From: Streptomyces sp. TLI_105
GTDB taxonomy: Bacteria > Actinomycetota > Actinomycetes > Streptomycetales > Streptomycetaceae
DNA: 64,000 nt
Reading direction: 5' to 3'
Assembly: GCF_900105415.1 (NCBI RefSeq)
Contig: NZ_FNSM01000001.1
Span: forward strand, 7,262,001 to 7,326,000
Of the stretch, positions 1 to 7,974 are shown in pieces; positions within the stretch are counted from its first letter, which is position 1, and each line of letters starts with the position of its first letter. The position numbers were made by a program, and so were the translations under genes. A model generated the notes under the pieces. It was not told where the DNA came from, did no database searches, and worked only from the letters and a program-made list of their open reading frames with translations.

Positions 1-2129
1 AGCCGCAGGACGGCCGCGCGGTCCGCGGCCGCCTCCTCCGGCGCCGCGGCGGCGAGCTGCCGCGCATGGGCCCGGACGAGATCGTGCAGCCGGTAGCGGC
101 CCGGATGCGGCTCCTGGAGCAGGCTCGCGTCGACCAGGTCCTCCAGGATCCCCTCGGCGTGCGCACGGGGACGGCCCAGCACGGCGGCCAGGCCGAGACC
201 GTCGAAACGGACGGTCGGTACCGCCCCCAACGCCCGGAAACCCCGCCGCAATTCGGGTTCCAGCCGGTCGTACGAGAGCCGGAAGGCGGCCTCCACGCTG
301 CGGTCCTCCGCCCGCAGCTCGCCGAGACCGCGCACGTCGTCCGACATCCGCCCGGCCAGGAACGCCAGGGTCCACGACGGGCGGTTCTGCAGCCGGGCGC
401 TCGCGATCCGCAGGGCCAGCGGCAGACCGGCGCAGCGCCGGGCGAGTTCCAGGGCGGCCTCGGGCTCCCGGTCCGCCCGCGACTCCCCGAGGAGCGTGCG
501 CAGCAGACCGACCGCGTCACCGGTGCCCAGCGGCTCCACGGTGAGCCGCACATCGGCGTCCAGGCCGGGCAGGCGCTGCCGACCCGCCACGAGGACGCGG
601 CTTCCCGGCCCCGCGGGCAGCAGCGGACGGACCTGCTCGGCGCTCCGGGCGCCGTCCACGACGAGCAGCAGCCGCAGCCCGCTGGTGGCCGCGCGCCAGG
701 CCGTGACCAGGTCCGCCAGGCCGTCCCCCGCATCCATGTCGCCCGCATCCGAGGGGAGTTCCTCGCCCGCGCCCCGTACCGTGCGGAGCAGCCGGCGCAG
801 GGCCCGGTGCGGGCCGGCGCTCTCGTCTGCGGCGCCGTACGCCTCCAGATCCACGAACAGGCACCCGTCGGGGTGCTCGTCGGACAGCGCCCACGCGGCC
901 CGCACGACCAGAGCGGTCTTGCCGACGCCCGCCGTCCCGTCCAGGGTCATCACGGACACCGCTCCCGGGTGCGCGGCGGCGGTGAGAACCGCGAGCTCCG
1001 CCTCGCGCCCCACCAGGCAGGCGATGTCTCCGGGGAGTTCGTTGCGCCGGGGGCGGGGGAGCCCGACACCGGACCGAACGGATTCGTCGCCGTTCCCGTC
1101 CTCGCCGGGGAGGGCCGGCCCTGCGGTGTCCCCGCCCGCGCCGGGACGGGCCGGTCCTTCGCCGTTCCCGTCCTTACCGGTGCGGGCCGGTTGTTCGGTG
1201 TGTCCGTCCCCGCCGGTGCGGGCCGGTTGTTCGGGGGCCCCGTTCCCGCCACGCCCGCCGTGCTCCGGCGGCGCGTCCCCCACCCCGGGTGCGGCCGACC
1301 CCCGGGGCCCCGGCACCCGGCCGAGGAGCAGGGCGTCGTCGCGGCGCAGGACGGCCTGGTGGACGCGTCGCAGGTCCTCGCCGGGTTCCACGCCCAGCTC
1401 GTCGAGGAGGCGGGCGCGGGTCTCCCCGTAGACGGCCAGCGCCTCGGCCTGGCGGCCGCTGCCGTACAGCGCGCGCATCCGGAGGGCGGCGAGGGGCTCG
1501 TCGTACGGGAGGGCCAGCGGCGCCGCCATGAGGCCGTCCAGGGCCTCCGCGTGGCGCCCGAGCAGGACGAGGCACTCCGCGTGCTCCTGGTGCAGGGCGC
1601 GGCGCAGCCGTGCGAGCCGCTGCCGCTCGGTGTCCGCGAGCGGCCCCGGCAGACCGGGCAGGGGCTCGCCACGGAGCAGCGCCAGCGCCCGGCCGCCCGC
1701 GTCGAGGGCGGCGACGAGGTCACCCGAGGCCTTCGCCCGCCGGCCGCGGGCCGCTTGCTCGGCGAGCTCGGCGAGGTCGGTGCGGGCCCCGCCGGGCTCG
1801 AAGCGGTAGCCGCCGCGCCCGCCGCCGATCACCGACCGGTCCGGCCCGGAGTCCGGCGCGTCCAGTGCCCTGCGGAGCGCGTACACGTAGCTGGGCAGGA
1901 CGCGGTGGCCCGTGCCCGGCGGTTCGGCGCCCCACACGTCGTCGAGGAGCTGCCGGTACGTCACGAAGCCCGGGGCGCGCAGGACCAGGGCGGCGAGCAC
2001 CGCCTGCCGGCGGACCGGACCGAGGGCGACCGGGACGTCGCCGCGCAGGGCCCGGACGGGGCCGAGCAGATCGATCCGCAGGGGTCCGCTCGCCTCGGCC
2101 GGGCCCGTGCCCCGGCCCGCCGGCTCCAC
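1..2129 (-). CDS. SARP/AfsR-family transcriptional regulator with NB-ARC ATPase domain (3' end outside window)
   Basis: About 709 residues are visible and the C-terminus lies beyond the window. In order they show an OmpR-type winged-helix DNA-binding domain (about 15-85), a bacterial transcriptional activation domain (about 95-245), a hydrophilic linker with imperfect repeats of EQPARTGGDG type (about 270-330), and an NB-ARC ATPase with Walker A GTAGVGKT at 398-405 and a CAGLPLAL motif downstream. AfsR relatives use ATP binding to control DNA binding and activate secondary-metabolism genes. The GTG at 2129 is chosen because GAGG lies 8 nt upstream; an in-frame GTG at 2135 has GAGG only 2 nt away. 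The gene is divergent from the membrane-protein gene at 2310. Its target genes cannot be read from this window. Confidence 0.85.
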   Translation of the reverse strand, partial: MEPAGRGTGPAEASGPLRIDLLGPVRALRGDVPVALGPVRRQAVLAALVLRAPGFVTYRQLLDDVWGAEPPGTGHRVLPSYVYALRRALDAPDSGPDRSVIGGGRGGYRFEPGGARTDLAELAEQAARGRRAKASGDLVAALDAGGRALALLRGEPLPGLPGPLADTERQRLARLRRALHQEHAECLVLLGRHAEALDGLMAAPLALPYDEPLAALRMRALYGSGRQAEALAVYGETRARLLDELGVEPGEDLRRVHQAVLRRDDALLLGRVPGPRGSAAPGVGDAPPEHGGRGGNGAPEQPARTGGDGHTEQPARTGKDGNGEGPARPGAGGDTAGPALPGEDGNGDESVRSGVGLPRPRRNELPGDIACLVGREAELAVLTAAAHPGAVSVMTLDGTAGVGKTALVVRAAWALSDEHPDGCLFVDLEAYGAADESAGPHRALRRLLRTVRGAGEELPSDAGDMDAGDGLADLVTAWRAATSGLRLLLVVDGARSAEQVRPLLPAGPGSRVLVAGRQRLPGLDADVRLTVEPLGTGDAVGLLRTLLGESRADREPEAALELARRCAGLPLALRIASARLQNRPSWTLAFLAGRMSDDVRGLGELRAEDRSVEAAFRLSYDRLEPELRRGFRALGAVPTVRFDGLGLAAVLGRPRAHAEGILEDLVDASLLQEPHPGRYRLHDLVRAHARQLAAAAPEEAAADRAAVLR

Positions 2130-2309
2130 ACTCACGTCCTCGCCCCCACGTCCCCCGCACGCGCGGTGCCCGCACCGCTTCCCAAGACCTTCGCTTCAGC
2201 AGCATTTCATCGGCCTTCCACCGCGCCGCGCCAGGGTGGCCCCGACGGGTCGGCTGCCGCCGTGGGGGCGGCAGCCGGCCCGCGTCGTCGACAGCAGGGA
2301 GACACCGTC

Positions 2310-2858
2310 ATGTCACAGGCCGGCAGCAGGCCCGGCGCGCGGCCCACCCGCCGCGCGGCGCGATGGGAGCGCTACCGGGTGACCCATCCGTTCTCCGCGC
2401 GGGACCAGGCGGGTCTGTGGGGGGCGATCGTGGGCGTCGTCGGGCTCGCCGTCCTGCTCGGATGGGCACTCGACATGAAGGGCGGTGTCGTCATCGTGGC
2501 GGCGCTCCCCTTCATCATCTCCTGGTACGAGAACCGGCGTACGGCGTTCCAGTTCGACGCGGCCGGCGCCCGGTTCGGCACCGTCCCGCTGCCCTGGAGC
2601 GACGTCACCCAGCTGGTCGTGGCCACCCCGGAGGGCGGCACGCACGCCCTGATCGGCGCGCGGCTGCGCCGCGGCGCCTCCCTCCCGGCGGGCGGGACCG
2701 TCCTCGCCCACGACCCGGAGATGCCCGCGCCGATCCATGTCGCGGTCCTCCGCGCCAAGTTCGACCTGCGGAAGATGGTGGCCAAGGCGCGCAGGTACGC
2801 ACCGGCGCACCTCCAGATCGTCGTCGTCGACCCGTCCGGCGAACGCGTAGCGGTGTAG
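2310..2858 (+). CDS. Small membrane protein of unknown function, PH-like fold possible
   Basis: This 182-residue protein has an Arg-rich cytoplasmic N-terminus and two adjacent hydrophobic segments (about 35-55 and 58-72) ending in SWYENRRTAF. A hydrophilic C-terminal domain of about 105 residues follows and looks mainly beta, with a WSDVTQLVV motif as in bacterial PH-like domains. That fold is an inference and I do not recognise a named family. AGGGAG lies 7 nt before the ATG. It is the first of three rightward genes and is followed after 39 bp by a beta-propeller protein and then a protein kinase, so it may belong to the same membrane signalling unit. Confidence 0.75.
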   Translation: MSQAGSRPGARPTRRAARWERYRVTHPFSARDQAGLWGAIVGVVGLAVLLGWALDMKGGVVIVAALPFIISWYENRRTAFQFDAAGARFGTVPLPWSDVTQLVVATPEGGTHALIGARLRRGASLPAGGTVLAHDPEMPAPIHVAVLRAKFDLRKMVAKARRYAPAHLQIVVVDPSGERVAV

Positions 2859-2897
2859 ACCCACCGCCGAACAAGGACGAAAGAAGCAGGAAGACCG

Positions 2898-4445
2898 ATG
2901 CAGCGCCCGTCGCAGCCCTGGTACGCACCGCGCCCGCCGCAGCAGCCGGTGCCGGGCAACCCGTACGCCCCGGAGGGGTACGCCCCGCCCGGGCCGCCGC
3001 CCCGGCGCGGACGCTTCGGCAGGGGGCCGGTCCTCGCCACGGTCCTCGTCGTGCTGCTCCTGCTGGCGGGCGGGGGCGTGTACGCGGCCGGCGGCGGCTG
3101 GTGGAGCGGTCCGGCCGCCCCGGTCGCGGAGCCGACCCCGCGCCCCTCCGGGACGCCGAACCCGTCCCGTACCCCCGCCGTCCGCACGCCCGAACCGCAG
3201 CACGTCCCGACCTCGGACGAGATCAACGCGGGCCGCGGGCCGGGGGACGCGACGGCGTGGGTCGTCGACGACCGGACGGACCTGCCCCGGCGCTCCATCG
3301 AGGTCCGCGACCTGTGGACCGTCGGCGACACCGTCGTCCAGGCCCTCTACAAGAAGGTCACCGCCCACCGCCTCTCGGACGGCGCCGAGCTCTGGACCGT
3401 GCACCTGCCCGCGCCCGTCTGCGAGACACCCGCCAATCCCACGCCGGACGGCAAGGTGGTGATCGTCTACCAGAACCGCGAGGCCTGGGCCGGCTACCGC
3501 TGCAACCAGCTCCAGATGATCGACCTCAGGACCGGCAGGGCCGGCTGGCACAAACAGCTCGCCGAGACCGGCACGAGGGACGACACGATCATCGTGAACA
3601 GCGCCGTGAGCGGCGGCGTCGTCGCCGTCGGCCAGAGCATGAAGGCCGCCGCGTACCGCGTAGGCGACGGGACGAAGCTCTACGACATCCCCGTGGAAGA
3701 CCCCGGCAAGTGCTACCCCGACGACGTGGCGGGCGGCGCCCGGCTCCTGGTGAAGGCCGACTGCGCGATCAGCGTCGACCGGACGGGGAACTACAGCCGG
3801 CTGCGCGCTCTCGACCCGCGCACCGGCAAGGTCCTCTGGCGCTTCCGGACCCGGCCGGGATGGGAGATCGGCAGAGTGCTCTCCGTCGACCCCGTCGTCC
3901 TCACCACCTTCCACGCCACGGAGCGCACCGACAACTGGCGAGTCGTCGCCCTGCGCCCGGACGGGAAGCTCCGCACCACCATCGACCCCCGGGCGAAGGG
4001 CTTCACCTACTGCGCCGACACCGGCGATTCGGGCGAGGACATCCAGGAGTGCGACGGCACGCTCGTCGGCCCGAACACCGTCTATCTCGGCGGTACGGAC
4101 CAGGTCGGCGCCTACGACCTCGGCACCGGGAAGCTCGTCTGGGGCATCAAGTCCTCCCTCACCACGCTCCACCCCCTGCACGCGGAGGCGGGCTCGTCCG
4201 CGCTCGTCTACGAGGCCGCCACGCCCAGCCGGCCGGGCGGGATCATCCGGCTCGGACCGGGCGGCGTGGACACCGAGAAGCGGATCCTGAACCACCCGGC
4301 CTCGGCCGTGTCCACGGAGTACGCCATGCTCGCCGGACACCTCGCCTACGTGAAGGGCCGCATCGTGATCACGCCGTCGGGCGTGAGCGGCGACGACGGC
4401 CAGCACCAGGCCCGCATGCTGTCCTTCGCCCCGGCGGCACCGTGA
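2898..4445 (+). CDS. Membrane-anchored PQQ-like beta-propeller (BamB-type repeat) protein
   Basis: The 515 residues begin with a Pro/Tyr-rich cytoplasmic tail (1-35) and a single membrane helix (about 44-66), then a Pro/Thr-rich stalk (about 75-110). The rest is an extracellular domain with recurring propeller blades of the type LRTGRAGWHKQL, DPRTGKVLWRF and LGTGKLVWGI, as in PQQ-binding-like repeat proteins. Cysteine pairs suggest disulphides outside the cell. In Streptomyces such proteins are often found beside or fused to Ser/Thr kinases, and here a kinase gene begins at or just after its stop codon. A sensory or scaffold role for that kinase is an inference. Its stop overlaps a GTG (GTGA, 4442-4445), an alternative start of the next gene. 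Confidence 0.8.
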   Translation: MQRPSQPWYAPRPPQQPVPGNPYAPEGYAPPGPPPRRGRFGRGPVLATVLVVLLLLAGGGVYAAGGGWWSGPAAPVAEPTPRPSGTPNPSRTPAVRTPEPQHVPTSDEINAGRGPGDATAWVVDDRTDLPRRSIEVRDLWTVGDTVVQALYKKVTAHRLSDGAELWTVHLPAPVCETPANPTPDGKVVIVYQNREAWAGYRCNQLQMIDLRTGRAGWHKQLAETGTRDDTIIVNSAVSGGVVAVGQSMKAAAYRVGDGTKLYDIPVEDPGKCYPDDVAGGARLLVKADCAISVDRTGNYSRLRALDPRTGKVLWRFRTRPGWEIGRVLSVDPVVLTTFHATERTDNWRVVALRPDGKLRTTIDPRAKGFTYCADTGDSGEDIQECDGTLVGPNTVYLGGTDQVGAYDLGTGKLVWGIKSSLTTLHPLHAEAGSSALVYEAATPSRPGGIIRLGPGGVDTEKRILNHPASAVSTEYAMLAGHLAYVKGRIVITPSGVSGDDGQHQARMLSFAPAAP

Positions 4446-4501
4446 ACGGCTCGGACGCCCGCGGTTCGGGTGATCCCGCACGGGGCCGTGCGTACCTCAA
4501 C

Positions 4502-4507
4502 TATGTT
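4502..4507 (+). promoter_or_regulatory. Candidate -10 hexamer of a leaderless promoter for the kinase-MFS gene
   Basis: TATGTT matches TANNNT and ends 6 nt before the GTG at 4514, so transcription would begin at about the start codon. No convincing -35 hexamer is visible. Inference from spacing only. Confidence 0.35.
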
Positions 4508-4513
4508 GTTGAC

Positions 4514-7120
4514 GTGGACCAGTTGATCACGGAAGACCCGACGCACATCGGCCCCTACCGCATCATCGCCCGGCTGGGCGCGGGCGGGATGGGACTGGTG
4601 TACCTCGGCCGGTCCGAAGCGGGGCGGACGGTCGCCGTGAAGGTGGTGCAGGCCGAGCACGCCCAGCACCCCGAGTTCCGGCGGCGCTTCGCGCGCGAGG
4701 TGGAGGCCGCCCGGCGGGTCGGGGGCGAATGGACCGCGGCCGTGCTCGACGCCGACACCGACGCCCCGGTGCCGTGGGTGGCGACCCAGTACATCCCCGG
4801 CCCCGACCTGACCGCCGTGGTGGCGAAGGACTTCGGCCCGCTGCCCGAGCACTCGGTCCGCATCCTCGCCAACCGGCTCGCCGTGGCGCTGCGGTCCGTG
4901 CACGGGGCGGGACTCATCCACCGTGACCTGAAGCCGTCCAACGTACTGGTGACCGTGGACGGGCCGCGCGTGATCGACTTCGGCATCGCGCGGGCGATGG
5001 ACGGTCTCGGCGGAGACAGCCTGCACACCCGTACGGGCATGCTGATCGGCTCGCCGGGCTTCATGTCGCCCGAGCAGGTGCGCGGGCTCGAACTCACCCC
5101 GGCCAGCGACGTGTTCTGCCTGGGGGCCGTCCTGGTGTACGCCGCCACCGGCCGGCTCCTCTTCGGCGCCACCGACACCGGCCTCAGCGCCCACCTGTTC
5201 CGGATCGCGGAGGACGAGCCGGACCTGACGGGCGTACCGGACTCGCTGCTCGATCTCGTACGGGCGTGCCTGCACAAGGATCCGGCTCGGCGGCCGACAC
5301 CCGCCGACGTGGCGGCGCGCACGGCGACGGACCGGGACGAGGAGTGGCTGCCCGGTGCCGTACTGGCCCAACTCGGACGCCGTGCCGCGCAGTTGCTGGA
5401 CTTCGCCCCGGAGACGCGGGTGACGCCGCCGGACCCGCGGATCCCGGCGCAGTACTCCGCCCCGAACTCCGCCCCGCCCCAGCCGTACCCTCCGCACCCC
5501 GCCTACAGCCCGACGGTGCAGGGGGGCCAGGGCCCCGTGCCGCCGGGGTTCGGGCCGGCCGCGGGGGCCGCGCCCGGCGCGTGGGGAGCGGCCACCGCCC
5601 CGGCCGACCAGCCGGCTCCGTCCCCCCGGCGATGGGCGGGCCTGGCCGTCGCCGCGCTGGCGCAGTTCATGGTGCTCGTCGGTTCGACGAGCACCAACGC
5701 ACTGCTGCCGGCCATCCAGTCCGACTTGCGCATCTCCCTCGGCGACCTCAATCTGCTGCCCCTCGCCCAAGGACTCGGCTTCGGCACACTGCTCCTGCTC
5801 GGCGGGCACCTCAACGACCTCCTGGGCCGCAAGCGGACGGCGATCATCGGCCTTGCCGGCTTCGCCGCCGCCTCCGTGCTCGGCGGACTGGCCCCCGCCG
5901 CCGGCGTGCTCATCGCGGCGCACGCCCTCCAGGGCGTCTTCGCCGCGCTGCTCTCCACGGCCGCGCTCGCCCTGGTGGCCGGTGGCTTCACCGACCCGAG
6001 GGAACGCGGCACGGCCTTCGGGCTGTACGCCCTGTTCGCCGGGGGCGGTCTGGCCATCGGCGCGTTCACGGGCGGCTGGCTGGCCGACAACCTGAGCTGG
6101 CGATGGTGCCTGTACGGCGTGGTCCCGCTCGTCCTGGTGGCCCTCGTCCCGGCCGTCCGGTTGGAGGAGGACCGGGCGAGCCGTACCCCCGCCCGCCTCG
6201 ACGTCCCGGGCCTGCTGCTCGGCACCGGCGCGCTCGCCGCCCTCGCCTTCGGCTTCCACAGGGCCCAGGAGGTCCAGGGCTTCGCCTCCGGTGACCGCGG
6301 CTGGACCGCACCCCTGACCGTGTTCCTCCTGCTGGTCGGCGTGGCCCTCCTGGTGACGTTCGTGTGGTGGCAGACGCGGACGGGCAGCCCGCTCGTCCCC
6401 GCGCGGGTCTTCAGGGACCGCGACCGTGCCGGCTCCCTCCTCGTCCTCGCGCTCGTCGGCGTGGGATCGCCCCTCGTGTTCCTGATCGTGGCCCTGTACC
6501 TGCAGGTCGGGCTGGGCCACTCCCCGTCCCGGCTGGGTCTCATGGTGCTGCCCATGGCCGGTGCCGTCCTCGTCGCCACCCAGGTCTCCGGCCGGCTCCA
6601 GGACCGGCTCGCCCCCCGCCTGCTGATCGTGCCGGGCCTGGTCCTCGCGGCCGTCGGCGCGGCGCTGCTGACCCGCCTGGAGATCGACAGCCCGTACGTC
6701 GCCCTGGTGCTGCCCGCCCTCCTCCTCGTCGGCCTCGGTCTCGGCCTGGCGCTGGGGCCGCTGCTCGCCGTCGCGACGGGTGCGAGCGGCCCGCGGGGCT
6801 CCGGCGGCACGGCGGGGGCGGTCCTCGCGGCCCAGAGCCTCGGCGGCTGGCTCGCCGCCCCGCTGTTCGGCGGCGTCGTCGCCGCGGTGGCCGCGGGCCG
6901 CCTCGAAGGGGTGTCGGGCCTTCCGGAGGGGGTGCGGCGTGGAGGCGTCCTGATCAACCCTGAGGGCCTGCCGGAATCCCTGACCCCGCTCATCACGCAG
7001 GCGAACACGGCCATCCTGGGCGGCTACTCCGTCGTCCTCTGGTCGACGGCCGGTCTCCTGGTCCTCGCGAGCCTCCTCGCGGGCCTGCTGGTCACGACGA
7101 GGGCTCCGGCGCAGGGCTGA
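4514..7120 (+). CDS. Ser/Thr protein kinase fused to a 14-helix MFS (DHA2-type) transporter
   Basis: This is a fusion of 868 residues. A Hanks-type kinase fills about 13-270, with glycine loop GAGGMG, VAVK lysine, HRDLKPSN catalytic loop (D138), DFG (D155) and SPGFMSPEQ activation-segment end, so it looks active. A Pro/Ala-rich linker (about 290-370) joins it to an MFS domain (about 373-868) with GHLNDLLGRKR in the first cytoplasmic loop and enough hydrophobic segments for about 14 helices, as in drug/H+ antiporters. The GTG at 4514 is preferred because TATGTT ends 6 nt before it, a leaderless arrangement, and because kinase homology begins there. The GTG at 4442 is a coupled alternative. The kinase may regulate its own transporter (inference). 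Confidence 0.88.
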   Translation: MDQLITEDPTHIGPYRIIARLGAGGMGLVYLGRSEAGRTVAVKVVQAEHAQHPEFRRRFAREVEAARRVGGEWTAAVLDADTDAPVPWVATQYIPGPDLTAVVAKDFGPLPEHSVRILANRLAVALRSVHGAGLIHRDLKPSNVLVTVDGPRVIDFGIARAMDGLGGDSLHTRTGMLIGSPGFMSPEQVRGLELTPASDVFCLGAVLVYAATGRLLFGATDTGLSAHLFRIAEDEPDLTGVPDSLLDLVRACLHKDPARRPTPADVAARTATDRDEEWLPGAVLAQLGRRAAQLLDFAPETRVTPPDPRIPAQYSAPNSAPPQPYPPHPAYSPTVQGGQGPVPPGFGPAAGAAPGAWGAATAPADQPAPSPRRWAGLAVAALAQFMVLVGSTSTNALLPAIQSDLRISLGDLNLLPLAQGLGFGTLLLLGGHLNDLLGRKRTAIIGLAGFAAASVLGGLAPAAGVLIAAHALQGVFAALLSTAALALVAGGFTDPRERGTAFGLYALFAGGGLAIGAFTGGWLADNLSWRWCLYGVVPLVLVALVPAVRLEEDRASRTPARLDVPGLLLGTGALAALAFGFHRAQEVQGFASGDRGWTAPLTVFLLLVGVALLVTFVWWQTRTGSPLVPARVFRDRDRAGSLLVLALVGVGSPLVFLIVALYLQVGLGHSPSRLGLMVLPMAGAVLVATQVSGRLQDRLAPRLLIVPGLVLAAVGAALLTRLEIDSPYVALVLPALLLVGLGLGLALGPLLAVATGASGPRGSGGTAGAVLAAQSLGGWLAAPLFGGVVAAVAAGRLEGVSGLPEGVRRGGVLINPEGLPESLTPLITQANTAILGGYSVVLWSTAGLLVLASLLAGLLVTTRAPAQG

Positions 7121-7234
7121 CGGGCCTCGCCCCTGGTCGCGCCGATTGGCCCTTCGATAACTCCGTGGTGTAGAAAGCCCCGTCGATCAATCATGATCAC
7201 GACATCGAGCTCTCTCATTCGGGGGAATGGAAGA

Positions 7235-7843
7235 ATGACCTCAACTCGCCGTGCCCTCAGCGCGATCGCGCTTCTCGCCGCACTGAGCGGCGTCGCCGCC
7301 TGCGGCCCGGAGGACCCCGACACCGAAGGTCTGACCGGAGGTTCCGGCGCCGGCGCCCCGCCGTCGGCCACGGCGTCCCGGACGTCGGACCCTGGCGAGG
7401 CCGGAAACGACGCCCCGGTCGATGACGTCGACGGTGACGGAAAGGGCGGCGACTGCGGCACGCCGCCGACCCTGCCCGCCGGGCACATGAAGATGAAGGT
7501 CCAGCTGATGCGCGACGCCGGCGGCTTCGAGGCCGCGGAGGCCAAGCCGCACTGCACGCCGAACGACTGGATCTACGGCGCGGACAAGGGGGATCCGACC
7601 AAGCACTACGTCCTTCCGGAGAGCGTCAAGGCGTATCTGGCCCTCGGACCCGGCCAGTCGAAGCAGGTCGACCACGAGCAGCTGGCGCTGCACGTCGACC
7701 GCTGCCTGGCCCAGGAGATCGGGGCTCCCACCGAGGACTACCCCAAGGTGGAGGCACCCTACGGCTGCTACGGCAACGTCTACGAGGTCACACTGAACGC
7801 CAAGGGCGAAGTGGAGACGATGAAGGAGATCTGGAGCGTCTGA
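7235..7843 (+). CDS. Secreted lipoprotein of unknown function
   Basis: The 202-residue product has a signal peptide with an Arg-containing n-region, a hydrophobic core and the lipobox LSGVAAC, which predicts lipid modification of Cys near residue 23 and anchoring outside the membrane. A Gly/Ser/Asp-rich spacer follows, then a small globular domain of about 130 residues with four further cysteines. No family is recognised. The second ATG is chosen because it begins the signal peptide; an upstream ATG at 7193 would add 14 residues. It is a single gene followed by a hairpin at 7858. Confidence 0.75.
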   Translation: MTSTRRALSAIALLAALSGVAACGPEDPDTEGLTGGSGAGAPPSATASRTSDPGEAGNDAPVDDVDGDGKGGDCGTPPTLPAGHMKMKVQLMRDAGGFEAAEAKPHCTPNDWIYGADKGDPTKHYVLPESVKAYLALGPGQSKQVDHEQLALHVDRCLAQEIGAPTEDYPKVEAPYGCYGNVYEVTLNAKGEVETMKEIWSV

Positions 7844-7857
7844 CGACGTCCTTCAGA

Positions 7858-7882
7858 GCGGCCGGAGTTCAGGCTCCGGCCG
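7858..7882 (+). terminator. Hairpin terminator after the lipoprotein gene
   Basis: GGCCGGAG (7860-7867) and CTCCGGCC (7874-7881) pair around TTCAGG, with two more pairs at the base. There is no T run. Confidence 0.55.
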
Positions 7883-7928
7883 TCGGGCCGACGAGGGGAG
7901 TCTGACCGCCCGTCGGGCCGACGAGGGG
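7880..7928. repeat. Short direct repeat between convergent genes
   Basis: CCGTCGGGCCGACGAGGGG occurs at 7880-7898 and again at 7910-7928, a 30-bp period. The first copy overlaps the right arm of the terminator hairpin. No function is visible. Confidence 0.6.
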
Positions 7929-7974
7929 GGAGCCGTGTCCGGGTCCTGTCTTCGGGACGCGTCGAGCCGTCCGG

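Noticed and set aside
2313..4481. Long leftward open frame (about 720 codons) opposite the propeller gene
   Set aside because: It is antisense to a clear membrane-anchored propeller gene, has no domain and arises from the strong third-position GC bias.
4442..4513. GTG at 4442 as start of the kinase-MFS gene
   Set aside because: It overlaps the previous stop but lacks a Shine-Dalgarno sequence and adds 24 residues without kinase similarity; kept only as an alternative.
1610..7120. 1836-codon rightward frame covering several genes
   Set aside because: Only the part from 4514 encodes a protein with motifs; the rest is out of phase with the real genes at 2310 and 2898.
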